This document shows positions 37,776 to 46,086 of a DNA stretch of 64,000 bases, one piece after another (positions within the stretch are counted from its first letter, which is position 1; each line of letters begins with the position of its first letter). Location: contig NZ_CP051428.1 in NCBI RefSeq assembly GCF_012676905.1, forward strand, positions 4,399,001 through 4,463,000. The letters run 5' to 3'. This stretch comes from Paenibacillus albicereus. GTDB taxonomy: Bacteria; Bacillota; Bacilli; Paenibacillales; Paenibacillaceae. Made by a program: the position numbers and the translations under genes. The notes below the pieces were generated by a model that searched no databases, was not told the origin of the DNA, and was given only the letters and a program-made list of their open reading frames with translations.

Positions 37776-39149
37776 TTATGAGAAAGAGGCTGCCATCGGA
37801 GGCTGCTCCGGCGGCGGCAATCGCCACTGGTCATGCCCAAGCAAGTATTCGATTCGAAGAATGATTTCCGTACGCGTCAGTCCGGAAAGGCCTTTGCCTT
37901 CGGCCAGGACGCCCGGGTAAGCACCCGATGCGCCGGCGAAGCCGTTCGCGCTGCCGGACGCGCCGCCCGGAGGCGGAGGTCCGCCTGACGGTCCGCTTCC
38001 CGTCAGTCCCGGCCCGGCCGGTACGGCTGGCAAAGGAGGAGGCGCGGCTGCCGGAAGGAAAGGCGCGGACGGAAGCCGCTGCGGCGCCGCGCCGTCCGTA
38101 CGATCGGTTGCCGCCGCTTCACGGGAAGGACGATCCCCCGCTGGCGGAGCCGCTAACCCGCCATCCATGCCAGCCCCGTTCACTGGAGGCGCGGATGGAT
38201 ACGGCAATCCGATCGGGCTTGCTGCAGGTGGACTCGAAGACGGGTCCAGCGCAGGCGTTCCGCTTGGAACGGGGCTCTGCGGCATGACCGTCGGCAGTCC
38301 CGTAGGCGTGCCCTGCGGCGCTTCGCTCGGAGCAACGGAAGGCGGAGCCGACGTTCCCGGCGTGCCGCCCGGAGCTCCCGGCGTCGGCGGCGGCTTCGGA
38401 GAAGCACTGCCTCCTCCCGAGCCGATCGGCGGTGGGAGCGACGGGACGCTCGGGAGCGGCGGCGCTGTCGGAAGAGCGATGTCGACCGAAGGCAGCGGCA
38501 CCTGAACGCCTGGAGCCTTCACGCCCCCGCCGCCCGCTCCGACTTGGCCGCGCGGGACGTCGACCGATACCTCTGGCGTGTCGATCGATACGCCCGGCAA
38601 GCTTGCGCTCCCGGATGAGACGTCCACGCCGAGCTTGGAGCCGTCCACGGATACCGACGGCGCCGTCACGCTCGCGACAGACGTATCGACGACGATCGGG
38701 GAGACCGATACGGAAGGCAGCGGGACAGTTCCTTCGCCTTTGCCGGCTTCGATCTGCGGCATGCCGACCTTGGCGATCGGCGTCTCGATCTCGATCGGCG
38801 TCACGCTCAGAGCAGGTCCTTCCTCGTTCCCGCCGAGTCCGATCTCCGGCGTCTTCACGCTGCCGAGCGGCGTGTCCACCTCGATCGGAGGCAAGACCAG
38901 CCCAAGCCCCGTTCCCCTTTCGGAAGATGCGGCCGAGGAGCCGCTCGGAGCAGCCGAGGCTGCAGGCGGAGCGCCGGTGGATGCGGCCGGCGAAGCGCTA
39001 GGCTTGACGATGCCGCTCACGGGCTCGATGATTTCCTTCAGCAGCGCGTAGGCCGGAGGAGAGTGAGCCAGCTGCAAGCCCATTCCCGCCAAGGCGAACG
39101 CTCCGGCTGCCAAGGCTTTCCGCCATCCGTACAAGCTTCTTCCGCTCAT
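37776..39149 (-). CDS. Secreted Pro/Ser/Gly-rich protein of unknown function
   Basis: A 457-residue predicted exported protein. MSGRSLYGWRKALAAGAFAL starts a signal peptide with a likely cleavage near PAYA. Residues 80-230 contain valine-rich repeated strands of the type PIEVDTPLGSVKTPEIG, PIEIETPIAKVGMPQIE, PIVVDTSVASVTAPSV and VSIDTPEVSVDVP, about 35 residues apart. The middle is a Pro/Ala/Ser/Gly linker. The C-terminal tail LTRTEIILRIEYLLGHDQWRLPPP is predicted helical and non-repetitive. AGGAGG is seven nt before the ATG. It is the first gene of the pair with the LDLGLN-repeat gene. No family recognised; a wall-associated or coat-like role would be a guess. Confidence 0.83.
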   Translation of the reverse strand: MSGRSLYGWRKALAAGAFALAGMGLQLAHSPPAYALLKEIIEPVSGIVKPSASPAASTGAPPAASAAPSGSSAASSERGTGLGLVLPPIEVDTPLGSVKTPEIGLGGNEEGPALSVTPIEIETPIAKVGMPQIEAGKGEGTVPLPSVSVSPIVVDTSVASVTAPSVSVDGSKLGVDVSSGSASLPGVSIDTPEVSVDVPRGQVGAGGGGVKAPGVQVPLPSVDIALPTAPPLPSVPSLPPPIGSGGGSASPKPPPTPGAPGGTPGTSAPPSVAPSEAPQGTPTGLPTVMPQSPVPSGTPALDPSSSPPAASPIGLPYPSAPPVNGAGMDGGLAAPPAGDRPSREAAATDRTDGAAPQRLPSAPFLPAAAPPPLPAVPAGPGLTGSGPSGGPPPPGGASGSANGFAGASGAYPGVLAEGKGLSGLTRTEIILRIEYLLGHDQWRLPPPEQPPMAASFS

Positions 39150-39345
39150 CTCTCCCCCTCCTTTCCCGCATGCAGAGGATAATTACCTTATATGGAGCGA
39201 AGCGCATGATAAATAATATTATTCAGAATCAAAAATGCGAAATAATTATTATTTTTATCCGTTATTCACCCTTACTTATTATGTATAACGCAAGATAATC
39301 GTCGACGGATCACATCATTTCAAATAAATAAAAATTATTATTGAA
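39150..39345 (-). promoter_or_regulatory. AT-rich upstream region of the secreted-protein pair
   Basis: About 150 nt of strongly AT-rich DNA, such as ATAAATAATATTATTCAG and AATAATTATTATTTTTATCC, in an otherwise GC-rich neighbourhood. Several -10-like hexamers exist, so no single promoter can be chosen with confidence. It probably carries the promoter for the secreted-protein operon. Confidence 0.45.
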
Positions 39346-39420
39346 GTTATGTGCGAGTTCATTCGCCCCCTTCCTTACCCGGCCCTTTCCGCATGGAAAC
39401 ATATGGACGCGATTGAAAGC

Positions 39421-39462
39421 AAAAAAGCCGCTCTCCGGCGCCGGATGGCGAGGGAGGCGGCT
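39421..39462 (-). terminator. Intrinsic terminator after the purine permease gene
   Basis: Minus-strand AGCCGC-CTCC and GGAG-A-GCGGCT pair around a GC-rich inner hairpin, followed by TTTTTT. It lies about 110 nt past the permease stop. Confidence 0.8.
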
Positions 39463-39548
39463 CAGGCAATGCCTAAGGCTACGGCGCAGGCAATGCCGAA
39501 GGCTACGGCTTGGGCAATGCCGAAGGCTACGGCTCAGGCTATGCCGCT
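39463..39548. repeat. 24-bp tandem repeats (GCAATGCCGAAGGCTACGGC)
   Basis: Three to four copies of a 24-bp unit lie between the permease stop and its terminator. On the plus strand they would read as KATAQAMP octapeptides, but the frame starts in an AT-rich leader without a ribosome binding site, so coding is unlikely. Confidence 0.75.
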
Positions 39549-39571
39549 CGGGCAATGCCCGAGATTACGAC

Positions 39572-40960
39572 TCAGCCTGCTCCGAGATACAGGTAGCGGA
39601 GCGTGATGAGCACGGCCAGAACCCACATGAGCGGATGGATGTCGTATTTCTTTCCGGACTTGCCGGTCAGGTTGGCCAGCAGCGCCAGGATGACATACGA
39701 CACGATGCCGAAGCTGATGCCGTTGGCGATGTTGTACGTGAACGGCATCAGGATGACGATGAAGAACGACGGAACGGCGTAGACCATGTCTTGGAAGTCG
39801 ATCTCCTTGACGGACTGCATCATGAGCAGGCCGACGAGGATGAGCGCCGCCGCGGTCGCCGAGCCCGGGATGAGCGCGACGAGCGGGGCGAGGAAGATCG
39901 AGAGCAGGAAGCAGATGCCGGTCGTAACGGCCGTCAGGCCGGTGCGGCCGCCTTGGGCGATGCCGGAGGAGCTCTCCACGAAGGCCGTGACGGTGCTCGT
40001 GCCGAGCATCGCGCCGCCGCTGACGCCGACGGCGTCGACGAACATCGCTTTGCCGACGCGCTTCTTGCCTTCCTCGGGATTCTTCATGAAGCCGGCGCGG
40101 TTGGCCGTGCCGACGAGCGTGCCGAACGTGTCGAACAGCTCCACGAACGTGAATGTGAGCACGACGGTGATGAGACCGACCTGCATGACGCCGGCGAAGT
40201 CGAAGTGCCAGAAGTTGAGCTCGCTGAAGTCCGGCATCCACGTCGGGTTCTCCGCCATCGTCGGGAGGTTGCCCGTGAGCCAGGCGACGAGCGTCGTGCC
40301 CAGGATGCCCCACAGGAACGCGGCCGGCACGCGCAGCACCATCAGCACGGAGATGAGCAGCAGGCCGACGATCGTCAGATAAACGGACGGGTTATGCAGG
40401 TCGCCCATGTGGATGACCGTCTCGAAGCTGAGCAGGTTGGTGAAGGTGCCTTTCTCGACGTCGGTGACCGCGGTCTCGGCGGCGATCGTCATGATGCCGC
40501 TGTTCTTGAGGCCGACGACGGCGATGAACAGGCCGATGCCGACCGTGATCGCGTGCTTGAGGCTGTCCGGCACGGCGGTGATGAGCATCTGGCGGATCTG
40601 CGTGACCGTCAGGATGAGGAAGATGATGCCCGAGATGAAGACGGCCGTGAGGCCCATCGCCGGCGAGATCGGATTGCCTGTTCCCTGCGAGGCGATGATG
40701 GTGGCGGCGAAGTAAGCGTTGAGGCCCATGCCCGGCGCGAGCGCCACCGGGAAGTTGACGAACAGGCCCATCGCGATCGTGAAGATGCCCGCGGCGAGCG
40801 CGGTCGCGAGGAACACCGACGTCCAGCTGAGGCCCGATGCCGACAGGATGCTCGGATTGACGGCCAGGATGTAGGCCATCGTCATGAACGTCGTGAGGCC
40901 GGCCATGATTTCGGTGCGGATGGTCGTTCCGTTTTCCTTGAGCTTGAAGAAGCGCTCCAT
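39572..40960 (-). CDS. pbuG: Hypoxanthine/guanine permease (AzgA/PbuG family)
   Basis: A 462-residue membrane protein with about 12-14 helices. The N-terminus MERFFKLKENGTTIRTEIMA, followed by GLTTFMTMAYILAVNP, is the AzgA/PbuG signature. LAPGMGLNAYFAATI, VELFDTFGTLVGTANRAGF and GTSTVTAFVESSSGIAQGGR are further family motifs for base recognition. AAGGGGG precedes the ATG at 40960. It takes up purine bases for salvage. Its leader contains a guanine-class riboswitch with its own terminator, so uptake is shut off when guanine is plentiful, like the purine operon upstream. Confidence 0.95.
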   Translation of the reverse strand: MERFFKLKENGTTIRTEIMAGLTTFMTMAYILAVNPSILSASGLSWTSVFLATALAAGIFTIAMGLFVNFPVALAPGMGLNAYFAATIIASQGTGNPISPAMGLTAVFISGIIFLILTVTQIRQMLITAVPDSLKHAITVGIGLFIAVVGLKNSGIMTIAAETAVTDVEKGTFTNLLSFETVIHMGDLHNPSVYLTIVGLLLISVLMVLRVPAAFLWGILGTTLVAWLTGNLPTMAENPTWMPDFSELNFWHFDFAGVMQVGLITVVLTFTFVELFDTFGTLVGTANRAGFMKNPEEGKKRVGKAMFVDAVGVSGGAMLGTSTVTAFVESSSGIAQGGRTGLTAVTTGICFLLSIFLAPLVALIPGSATAAALILVGLLMMQSVKEIDFQDMVYAVPSFFIVILMPFTYNIANGISFGIVSYVILALLANLTGKSGKKYDIHPLMWVLAVLITLRYLYLGAG

Positions 40961-41047
40961 GCTGCTTGTCCCCCTTGGACCGTTGGATTGGCTGGCGCCC
41001 GAGGCGCTCCCTCGCGGGAGGCGGATCGGACCGTTGTTCGGAAAAGC

Positions 41048-41100
41048 AAAAAAGGAGAGCGCGCGGCAGCGGGCAGGCGGCTGCCGGAAGCGTCTCTCCC
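41048..41100 (-). terminator. Riboswitch-controlled leader terminator of pbuG
   Basis: Minus-strand GGGAGAGACGC-TTCC-GGCAGC pairs with GCTGCCGCGCG-CTCTCC, followed by TTTTTT. It lies about 100 nt after the aptamer and 90 nt before the permease start. Confidence 0.85.
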
Positions 41101-41202
41101 GGATCGTCCGGAGCGGAAGCTCGCGACCTGCTCCCTCCCTCATCCTCTGCCGCATGGCGGAGAAGATCAGAGGACGAGAGCGGCACGAGGGCTTGCGCTC
41201 CG

Positions 41203-41276
41203 AACTTTCGTAGCCAGGTCATTTACGGTGACCGAGTAGAGACTTCCGGGCCGATCCCCGGAATTATACGAAAGTT
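41203..41276 (-). promoter_or_regulatory. Purine riboswitch aptamer (guanine class) in the pbuG leader
   Basis: P1 is a perfect 10-bp stem (AACTTTCGTA with TACGAAAGTT). Then follow J1/2 TAATT, P2 CCGGG/CCCGG with loop GATCGGC, J2/3 GTCTCTAC, P3 GGTCA/TGACC with loop CCGTAAA, and J3/1 ending GCTA. The ligand-pairing base is C, so guanine/hypoxanthine specificity is predicted. The conserved J2/3 GTTTCTAC has one substitution (GTC). Confidence 0.93.
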
Positions 41277-41303
41277 GCGTTGAATTTCGATCAGAACGTA
41301 ACT

Positions 41304-41369
41304 AATTTACCTTCCTATTCGACAGAAGTCAACCGAATTCTTTTGTTTTCGACCTGTTTTCCGAACATT
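41304..41369 (-). promoter_or_regulatory. pbuG promoter and candidate PurBox
   Basis: Minus-strand TTGACT (41327-41332) and TAAATT (41304-41309) are 17 bp apart. Upstream, AATGTTCGGAAAA (41357-41369) matches the inverted PurBox consensus AWWGTTCGGWWWT at 12 of 13 positions. A second box at the expected distance is weak, so PurR control is only probable. Confidence 0.68.
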
Positions 41370-41391
41370 ATCCAGCATCTTGGAAAAATCG

Positions 41392-42615
41392 TCAGCGATC
41401 TGCCTCTCCAGCAGAGACGGCCGGGCGCAGGCGCGCGACGGCGAGTCCCGCCAAGCCGAACAGCAGGAACGCGCCGCCGAGCAGCCAGAACAGGCTGCCG
41501 GCCGCCCCGTACCGCAGGCCGAAGCCGCCGACGACCGGACCGGCGATGCTGCCGACGGAGAAATGGATCGAGGCGAGCACGTTGGCCCCCGGCAGCAGAT
41601 GGCGCGGGAGCTGGTCCGCCGCATAGGCGAGGCCGAGCGAGAAGAACGAGCCGACGAGGCCGCCGGCAAGCGCCAGCAGCGCGGCGATGAGGAGGACGCT
41701 ATCGCCCGCCGCCGGCACGCAGGCGAACAGCGCGCCGCCGCCCAGGCCGCAGCCGATCAGCACCGGCAGGCGGCCGATGCGGTCGCTGAGCGCGCCGAGC
41801 GGCAGCTGCAGCAGCAGTCCGCCGAGGCCGATCGCCGGCAGCAGCGCGCTGATCGCTTCGCGCTCGAGGCCGATGCGCGTGCCGTACAGCGGGAAGCTGC
41901 TGTTCATCGACGCCTCCATGATGCCGTACAGCATCGCCGGCAGCAGCGCGTACCAGGCGATGCGATAGACCTTGAGGTAGCGGGCGGCGCCGGTCGCCTC
42001 GCCCGGCTCGGCCGTGTCCGGACGCTCCTTGGCCGGGAGGCCGAGCGCGAGCAGCAGCACGGCCGCGTACAGCCCTGCGCTGACGAGGAACGGCGCCGCT
42101 TCGCCGAAGTGCAGCAGGTTGATGCCGAGCGGGCCGATGCTGAAGCCGACGCCGTAGGACATGCCGTACAGCGAGATGAACTTGCCGCGATGGGCCGCCG
42201 GCGCGCGGCTGACCATCCAAAGCTGGGTGGCGAAGTGCATGGCGCTGTCGCCGACGCCGATGACGACGCGCAGCAGGAACCACGCGGTCAGCGACCCCGC
42301 CGTCACCGGAAACAGCAGCGTGGCGGCGGTGATGAGGACGATGCCCGTGACGATGACCGCCTTGAAGCCGAAGCGCCGCACCGGACGCTCGATGAAGAAC
42401 ATCGTCGAGAACGTCCCGATGTACAGCGCCATCGAGTTGAGGCCGTTGATGTCCTCGGGCACGCCCGCCCGCTCCAGCAGGATCGCGAGCAGCGGCAGCA
42501 GCAGCCCCTGGCTCGCCCCCGCCGTGACGACGACGGCGAGCAGCACGAGCAGCCGGTAGCTGACGAGCCGCCCGGGCGGCTCGAGGAAAGGGCTGGCGGA
42601 AGCAGGTTCATTCAT
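41392..42615 (-). CDS. MFS transporter
   Basis: A 407-residue major facilitator with 12 predicted helices. The helix 2-3 loop carries FFIERPVRRFGFKAV and the helix 8-9 loop GALSDRIGRLPVL, the paired MFS motif A positions. The TM5 region LYGMSYGVGFSIGPLG resembles the drug/metabolite exporter branch. The ATG at 42615 is taken as the start; AAGGAG is 13 nt upstream, rather far. No terminator is visible before the pbuG promoter, so the genes could partly read through. Substrate unknown; the neighbouring purine genes do not show what it moves. Confidence 0.88.
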   Translation of the reverse strand: MNEPASASPFLEPPGRLVSYRLLVLLAVVVTAGASQGLLLPLLAILLERAGVPEDINGLNSMALYIGTFSTMFFIERPVRRFGFKAVIVTGIVLITAATLLFPVTAGSLTAWFLLRVVIGVGDSAMHFATQLWMVSRAPAAHRGKFISLYGMSYGVGFSIGPLGINLLHFGEAAPFLVSAGLYAAVLLLALGLPAKERPDTAEPGEATGAARYLKVYRIAWYALLPAMLYGIMEASMNSSFPLYGTRIGLEREAISALLPAIGLGGLLLQLPLGALSDRIGRLPVLIGCGLGGGALFACVPAAGDSVLLIAALLALAGGLVGSFFSLGLAYAADQLPRHLLPGANVLASIHFSVGSIAGPVVGGFGLRYGAAGSLFWLLGGAFLLFGLAGLAVARLRPAVSAGEADR

Positions 42616-42723
42616 GATGGGACGATGGCTCCTTCGTTCGCTTGCTTCGTGATTGCTCCGCATGCGCAGCTGTCATGCGGAATTTTTTTTCATTCGAAAT
42701 TCGCTTAAATTTTACCATAATGA

Positions 42724-42786
42724 AGCCGCTGCAAAAAAGGAACCAGCGGCTGATGCCGGGCCGCTTTTCGAGTTTATCCGAAAAGC
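42724..42786. other. Two stem-loops between the MFS and asparaginase genes
   Basis: AGCCGCTG/CAGCGGCT (42724-42751, perfect 8 bp) and GCTTTTCG/CGAAAAGC (42763-42786, perfect 8 bp). Neither is followed by a clear T run on the side of a gene end. They lie in the divergent region, 110-170 nt upstream of the MFS start. No further gene is seen in 42616-43035. Confidence 0.4.
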
Positions 42787-42955
42787 TCGGTTTTGCTTGA
42801 ACGGCCTGCCGTAGAGCAAGACTCTCCTTTTGCAGATCGATATGGAAAGAACTGTCCAAATCATGAGTTTCATAGCCAATATGTCATGAATTCTTCCTCG
42901 ATATAAACTTCCAATCGCATCCTACGGAAAAAGGCTTTGCATCAATCCAAATCCT

Positions 42956-43003
42956 TGTAAAGTTAACTAACATTTAATAGACTTATAGCATCTTACGTTA
43001 TAT
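42956..43003 (+). promoter_or_regulatory. TnrA/GlnR-type site and -10 element ahead of the asparaginases
   Basis: TGTAAAGTTAACTAACA (42956-42972) matches the TnrA/GlnR consensus TGTNANAWWWTMTNACA at 15 of 17 positions and keeps both TGTNA and TNACA arms. A -10 TTATAT lies at 42998-43003. The site centre is then near -46, the usual spacing for TnrA activation. B. subtilis ansZ is a known TnrA-activated gene, so induction under nitrogen limitation is inferred. Confidence 0.7.
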
Positions 43004-43035
43004 ATCCTTACATAAAGAATGGAGGAACCTGTCTG

Positions 43036-44223
43036 ATGTCTGAATCCTTATCCCTCAAGCGTCTGCTGTTCTATGCCCTCGCCGTCTCGCTGCTGGCCGG
43101 ACTGCTGTCCGCCTTCGGCGCGCCGCGCGCAAGCGCCGCTGAAGCGGCACCCCTACCGCCGCTGCCGCAAGCCTCGAAATCGTCGCCGCTGCCGAACGTC
43201 GTCGTCATCGGCACCGGAGGCACGCTGGCCGGCAAGGCCAATGCCCCGACCAGCTTCCAAAGCTATCGTGCCGGCACTTACCTGATCGCCGATCTCGTGA
43301 AGCAGCTGCCCGACAGAAGCCAGCTCGCCGACGTGTCGACCTATCAATTCGGCAACAAAGGCTCCGGCGGCTATACGATTCCGGAGCTGCGCGAGCTGTC
43401 GCTTGCAGTCGACGAGGCGCTCCGCATTTACGACGCAGCCGTCGTCACGACGGGTACCGATACGATGGAGGAGATCGCCTACTTCCTCGATCTGACCGTG
43501 CGCAGCGAAAAGCCCGTGGTCGTCACCGGCGCGATGCGCCCGTGGGACGTGATCGGCACCGACGGACCGGCCAACCTGTTCAACGCGATCAAGCTGGCCG
43601 GCAGCGGCAAGACGACCTCGTTCGGGACCGTCCTCATGCTCAACGACTACATCCACGCGGCGCGCGACGTGACGAAGAGCAACTCGCATCGGATGGATAC
43701 GTTCGACACGCCGATGCTCGGCGCGCTCGGCTACATCGACGAGAAGAACATCCGCGTCTACCGCGCGCCGGGAAGAGCCGCAAAAGCCGGTACCGCCGCC
43801 TGGAAAACGCCGTTCGACCTGAGCCGGATCGCGTCCGAGGCGCTGCCGAAGGTCGAAGTCGCCTACGCGTATCAAGCGGCAGGAGCGGGCGCGATCAACG
43901 GCTTCGTCAAGGACGGCGCCAAGGGCATCGTCACTGCCGGCACGGGCGCGGGCGGCCTGTCCTCCGCGATGAACGCGGCGCGGTCCGAAGCGGTCAAGCA
44001 GGGCGTAGTGTTCGTCACGACGACCCGCACCGGCTCCGGCACGATGTATCCGGGAAGCTCGCCTGGCATCATCGCCGGCGACAGCCTGAACGCCCAGCAC
44101 GCGCGTATCCTGCTGTTGCTCGGCCTCGCCTTCTCAAGCGACTTCGACACGATCAAGGGCTGGTTCGCCGACTATGGCACTAGCGCGGCCAGCGCCGCCA
44201 GCACCGCCAGCGCTACGGAATAA
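43036..44223 (+). CDS. Secreted type II L-asparaginase
   Basis: Hydrolyses extracellular asparagine to aspartate and ammonia. It has 395 residues with a signal peptide (LLFYALAVSLLAGLLSAFG, cleavage after ASA). The two nucleophile motifs are intact: GTGGTLAGK near residue 60 and VVTTGTDTMEEIAYFLDLTV, with Thr-Asp. The Lys-type support region is VTGAMRPWDVIGTDGPAN. The C-terminus is a short Ala/Ser tail. GGAGG lies ten nt before the ATG. It is followed after 15 nt by a second, closely similar asparaginase gene, clearly a tandem duplication. Confidence 0.95.
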   Translation: MSESLSLKRLLFYALAVSLLAGLLSAFGAPRASAAEAAPLPPLPQASKSSPLPNVVVIGTGGTLAGKANAPTSFQSYRAGTYLIADLVKQLPDRSQLADVSTYQFGNKGSGGYTIPELRELSLAVDEALRIYDAAVVTTGTDTMEEIAYFLDLTVRSEKPVVVTGAMRPWDVIGTDGPANLFNAIKLAGSGKTTSFGTVLMLNDYIHAARDVTKSNSHRMDTFDTPMLGALGYIDEKNIRVYRAPGRAAKAGTAAWKTPFDLSRIASEALPKVEVAYAYQAAGAGAINGFVKDGAKGIVTAGTGAGGLSSAMNAARSEAVKQGVVFVTTTRTGSGTMYPGSSPGIIAGDSLNAQHARILLLLGLAFSSDFDTIKGWFADYGTSAASAASTASATE

Positions 44224-44238
44224 AGGAGGACAAGACCA

Positions 44239-46014
44239 ATGGCTACCTTGTTGACTACGCTCCAACGCTCCGCCGCTCTGGCGGCGATGCTCTCCCTTGC
44301 CGCCGGCGCCTTCGCGGCGTCCGGCCCGGCCCCGGCCGCCGCGGCCGCCGAGGCCGCGGCGATCAGCGCCAACCCCTTCGCGCCGACGGCGGAGATCCCC
44401 GCCGTGCCGGAGGCTTTTCAAACGTCCGAGCTGCCTGACGTCATCGTCGTCGCCACCGGCGGCACGCTGGCCGGCAAGGCGGCGGACGGGACGAGCTTCC
44501 AGAACTACCGCGCCGGCACCTATCTCATGGAAGACCTGGTCGCGCAGCTGCCGGGCAAGGAGAAGATCGCCGACGTCGAGACGGCGCAATTCGGCAACAA
44601 AGGATCCGGCAGCTATACGCTTCAAGACCTGTACGACCTGTCGCAGACGGTGGACGCGGCGCTGGAGAAGTACGACGGCGCGGTCGTGACGACGGGCACC
44701 GACACGATGGAGGAGATCGCCTACTTCCTCGATCTGACCGTGCGCAGCGAAAAGCCCGTCGTCGTCACCGGCGCGATGCGCCCGTGGGACGTGATCGGCA
44801 CCGACGGACCGGCCAACCTGTACAACGCGATCAAGCTGGCCGGCAGCGGCAAGACGAAGGGCTACGGCACCGTCGTCATGCTGAACGACGTCATCCAGAC
44901 GGCGCGCGACGTGACGAAGGCCAATGCCCACCGGATGGATACGTTCGAGACGCCGGTGCTCGGCGCGCTCGGCTACATCGACGAGAAGAACATCAGCCTC
45001 TACCGCCTCAACGCGCGGGCGATGGCTTCCGGCACGCCGCAGTGGCGCACGCCGTTCGACCTGACGACGATCGCCAAGAGCAACCTTCCGGCTGTCGAGA
45101 TCGCCTACGCCTATCAAGGAGCAGGCGGAGGCGCGATCAAGCAGTTCGTCGAGGACGGCGTCAAAGGCATCGTCACCGCCGGCACCGGCGCAGGCGGCTT
45201 GTCTGCGGACATGAGCGCCGCCCGTGCCGAGGCGATCCAAAAAGGCGTGCTGTTCGTCACGACGACGCGCACCGGCTCCGGCACGATGTACCAAGGCAAT
45301 ACGCCGGGCATCATTGCCGGCGACAGCCTCAATCCGCAGCACGCGCGCATCCTGCTGACGCTCGCGCTGGCGTTCAGCTCCGATTACGACACCGTCAAAG
45401 GATGGTTCCAGACGATCGGCACGCAGGACGTCCCCGCCTCCGGCACGGTGGAGCCGGCCGCGCCGGCTCCGGAGCTCGTCGCCAGCGACCTGGCCGGCCA
45501 CTGGGCCGAGGAGCCGGTCAAGCGAGCCGCCTCCTACGGCATCGCCGCAGGTTATCCCGACGGCACGTTCGGCCCCGACAAGCCGGTTACCCGCGCCGAG
45601 CTCGCCGTCATGCTGATGAACGCGCTGAACGTGCAGCCGGCTGTCGCGGGCGAGCCGTTCGCCGACGCCGCCTCGATCGGCGAATGGGCCCGGACAGCCG
45701 TGGCGCAGGCCAAGCAGCTCGGCATCGTCAAAGGCTATGCCGACGGCAGCTTCAAGCCGAATGCGCCAGTCACCCGCGCCGAGATGGCGGCGATGGTCGG
45801 AGCGGCTCTCGGCCTGCAGGGACCGGCTGACGGCCGCACCTCGTTCGCCGACGACGCGGCGATCCCGGCGTGGGCGATCCCCGCTCTGAACGGCATCCGT
45901 CAAAAAGGACTGATCGACGGCCGCGACGGCAACCGCTTCGAGCCGTCCGCGGCGACGACGCGCGCGGAAGCATCCGTTCTGCTCCTGCGGGCCCATGACC
46001 TCGGCTCAGCCTGA
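44239..46014 (+). CDS. Cell-surface L-asparaginase fused to three SLH domains
   Basis: A 591-residue fusion. After a signal peptide (AAMLSLAAGAFAA) the asparaginase domain (about residues 70-395) keeps the motifs ATGGTLAGK and VVTTGTDTMEE and is near-identical to the upstream gene in many stretches. A short Pro/Ala linker leads to three SLH repeats (starting about residues 415, 470 and 535), each with the TRAE signature: FGPDKPVTRAELA, FKPNAPVTRAEMA and FEPSAATTRAEAS. SLH domains bind pyruvylated wall polymers, so this enzyme should stay on the surface while its neighbour is released. AAAGGAGG is nine nt before the ATG. Probably co-transcribed with the first copy; a bidirectional terminator follows. 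Confidence 0.95.
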   Translation: MATLLTTLQRSAALAAMLSLAAGAFAASGPAPAAAAAEAAAISANPFAPTAEIPAVPEAFQTSELPDVIVVATGGTLAGKAADGTSFQNYRAGTYLMEDLVAQLPGKEKIADVETAQFGNKGSGSYTLQDLYDLSQTVDAALEKYDGAVVTTGTDTMEEIAYFLDLTVRSEKPVVVTGAMRPWDVIGTDGPANLYNAIKLAGSGKTKGYGTVVMLNDVIQTARDVTKANAHRMDTFETPVLGALGYIDEKNISLYRLNARAMASGTPQWRTPFDLTTIAKSNLPAVEIAYAYQGAGGGAIKQFVEDGVKGIVTAGTGAGGLSADMSAARAEAIQKGVLFVTTTRTGSGTMYQGNTPGIIAGDSLNPQHARILLTLALAFSSDYDTVKGWFQTIGTQDVPASGTVEPAAPAPELVASDLAGHWAEEPVKRAASYGIAAGYPDGTFGPDKPVTRAELAVMLMNALNVQPAVAGEPFADAASIGEWARTAVAQAKQLGIVKGYADGSFKPNAPVTRAEMAAMVGAALGLQGPADGRTSFADDAAIPAWAIPALNGIRQKGLIDGRDGNRFEPSAATTRAEASVLLLRAHDLGSA

Positions 46015-46024
46015 TTCAAGCATC

Positions 46025-46069
46025 AAAACGCCCTTTGCCCGACGAAACCGTCGTGGCAAAGGGCGTTTT
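46025..46069. terminator. Bidirectional terminator between the asparaginase and guaA genes
   Basis: AACGCCCTTTGCC and GGCAAAGGGCGTT form a perfect stem capped by CGACG-AAAC-CGTCG, with A and T runs on both sides. It serves convergent transcription. Confidence 0.92.
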
Positions 46070-46086
46070 CCGTTTGGCTTACTTCT

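Noticed and set aside
39349-39606. Small plus-strand gene with KATAQAMP repeats
   Set aside because: It overlaps a terminator and the end of the permease gene region, has no ribosome binding site, and the repeat is explained by a 24-bp array.
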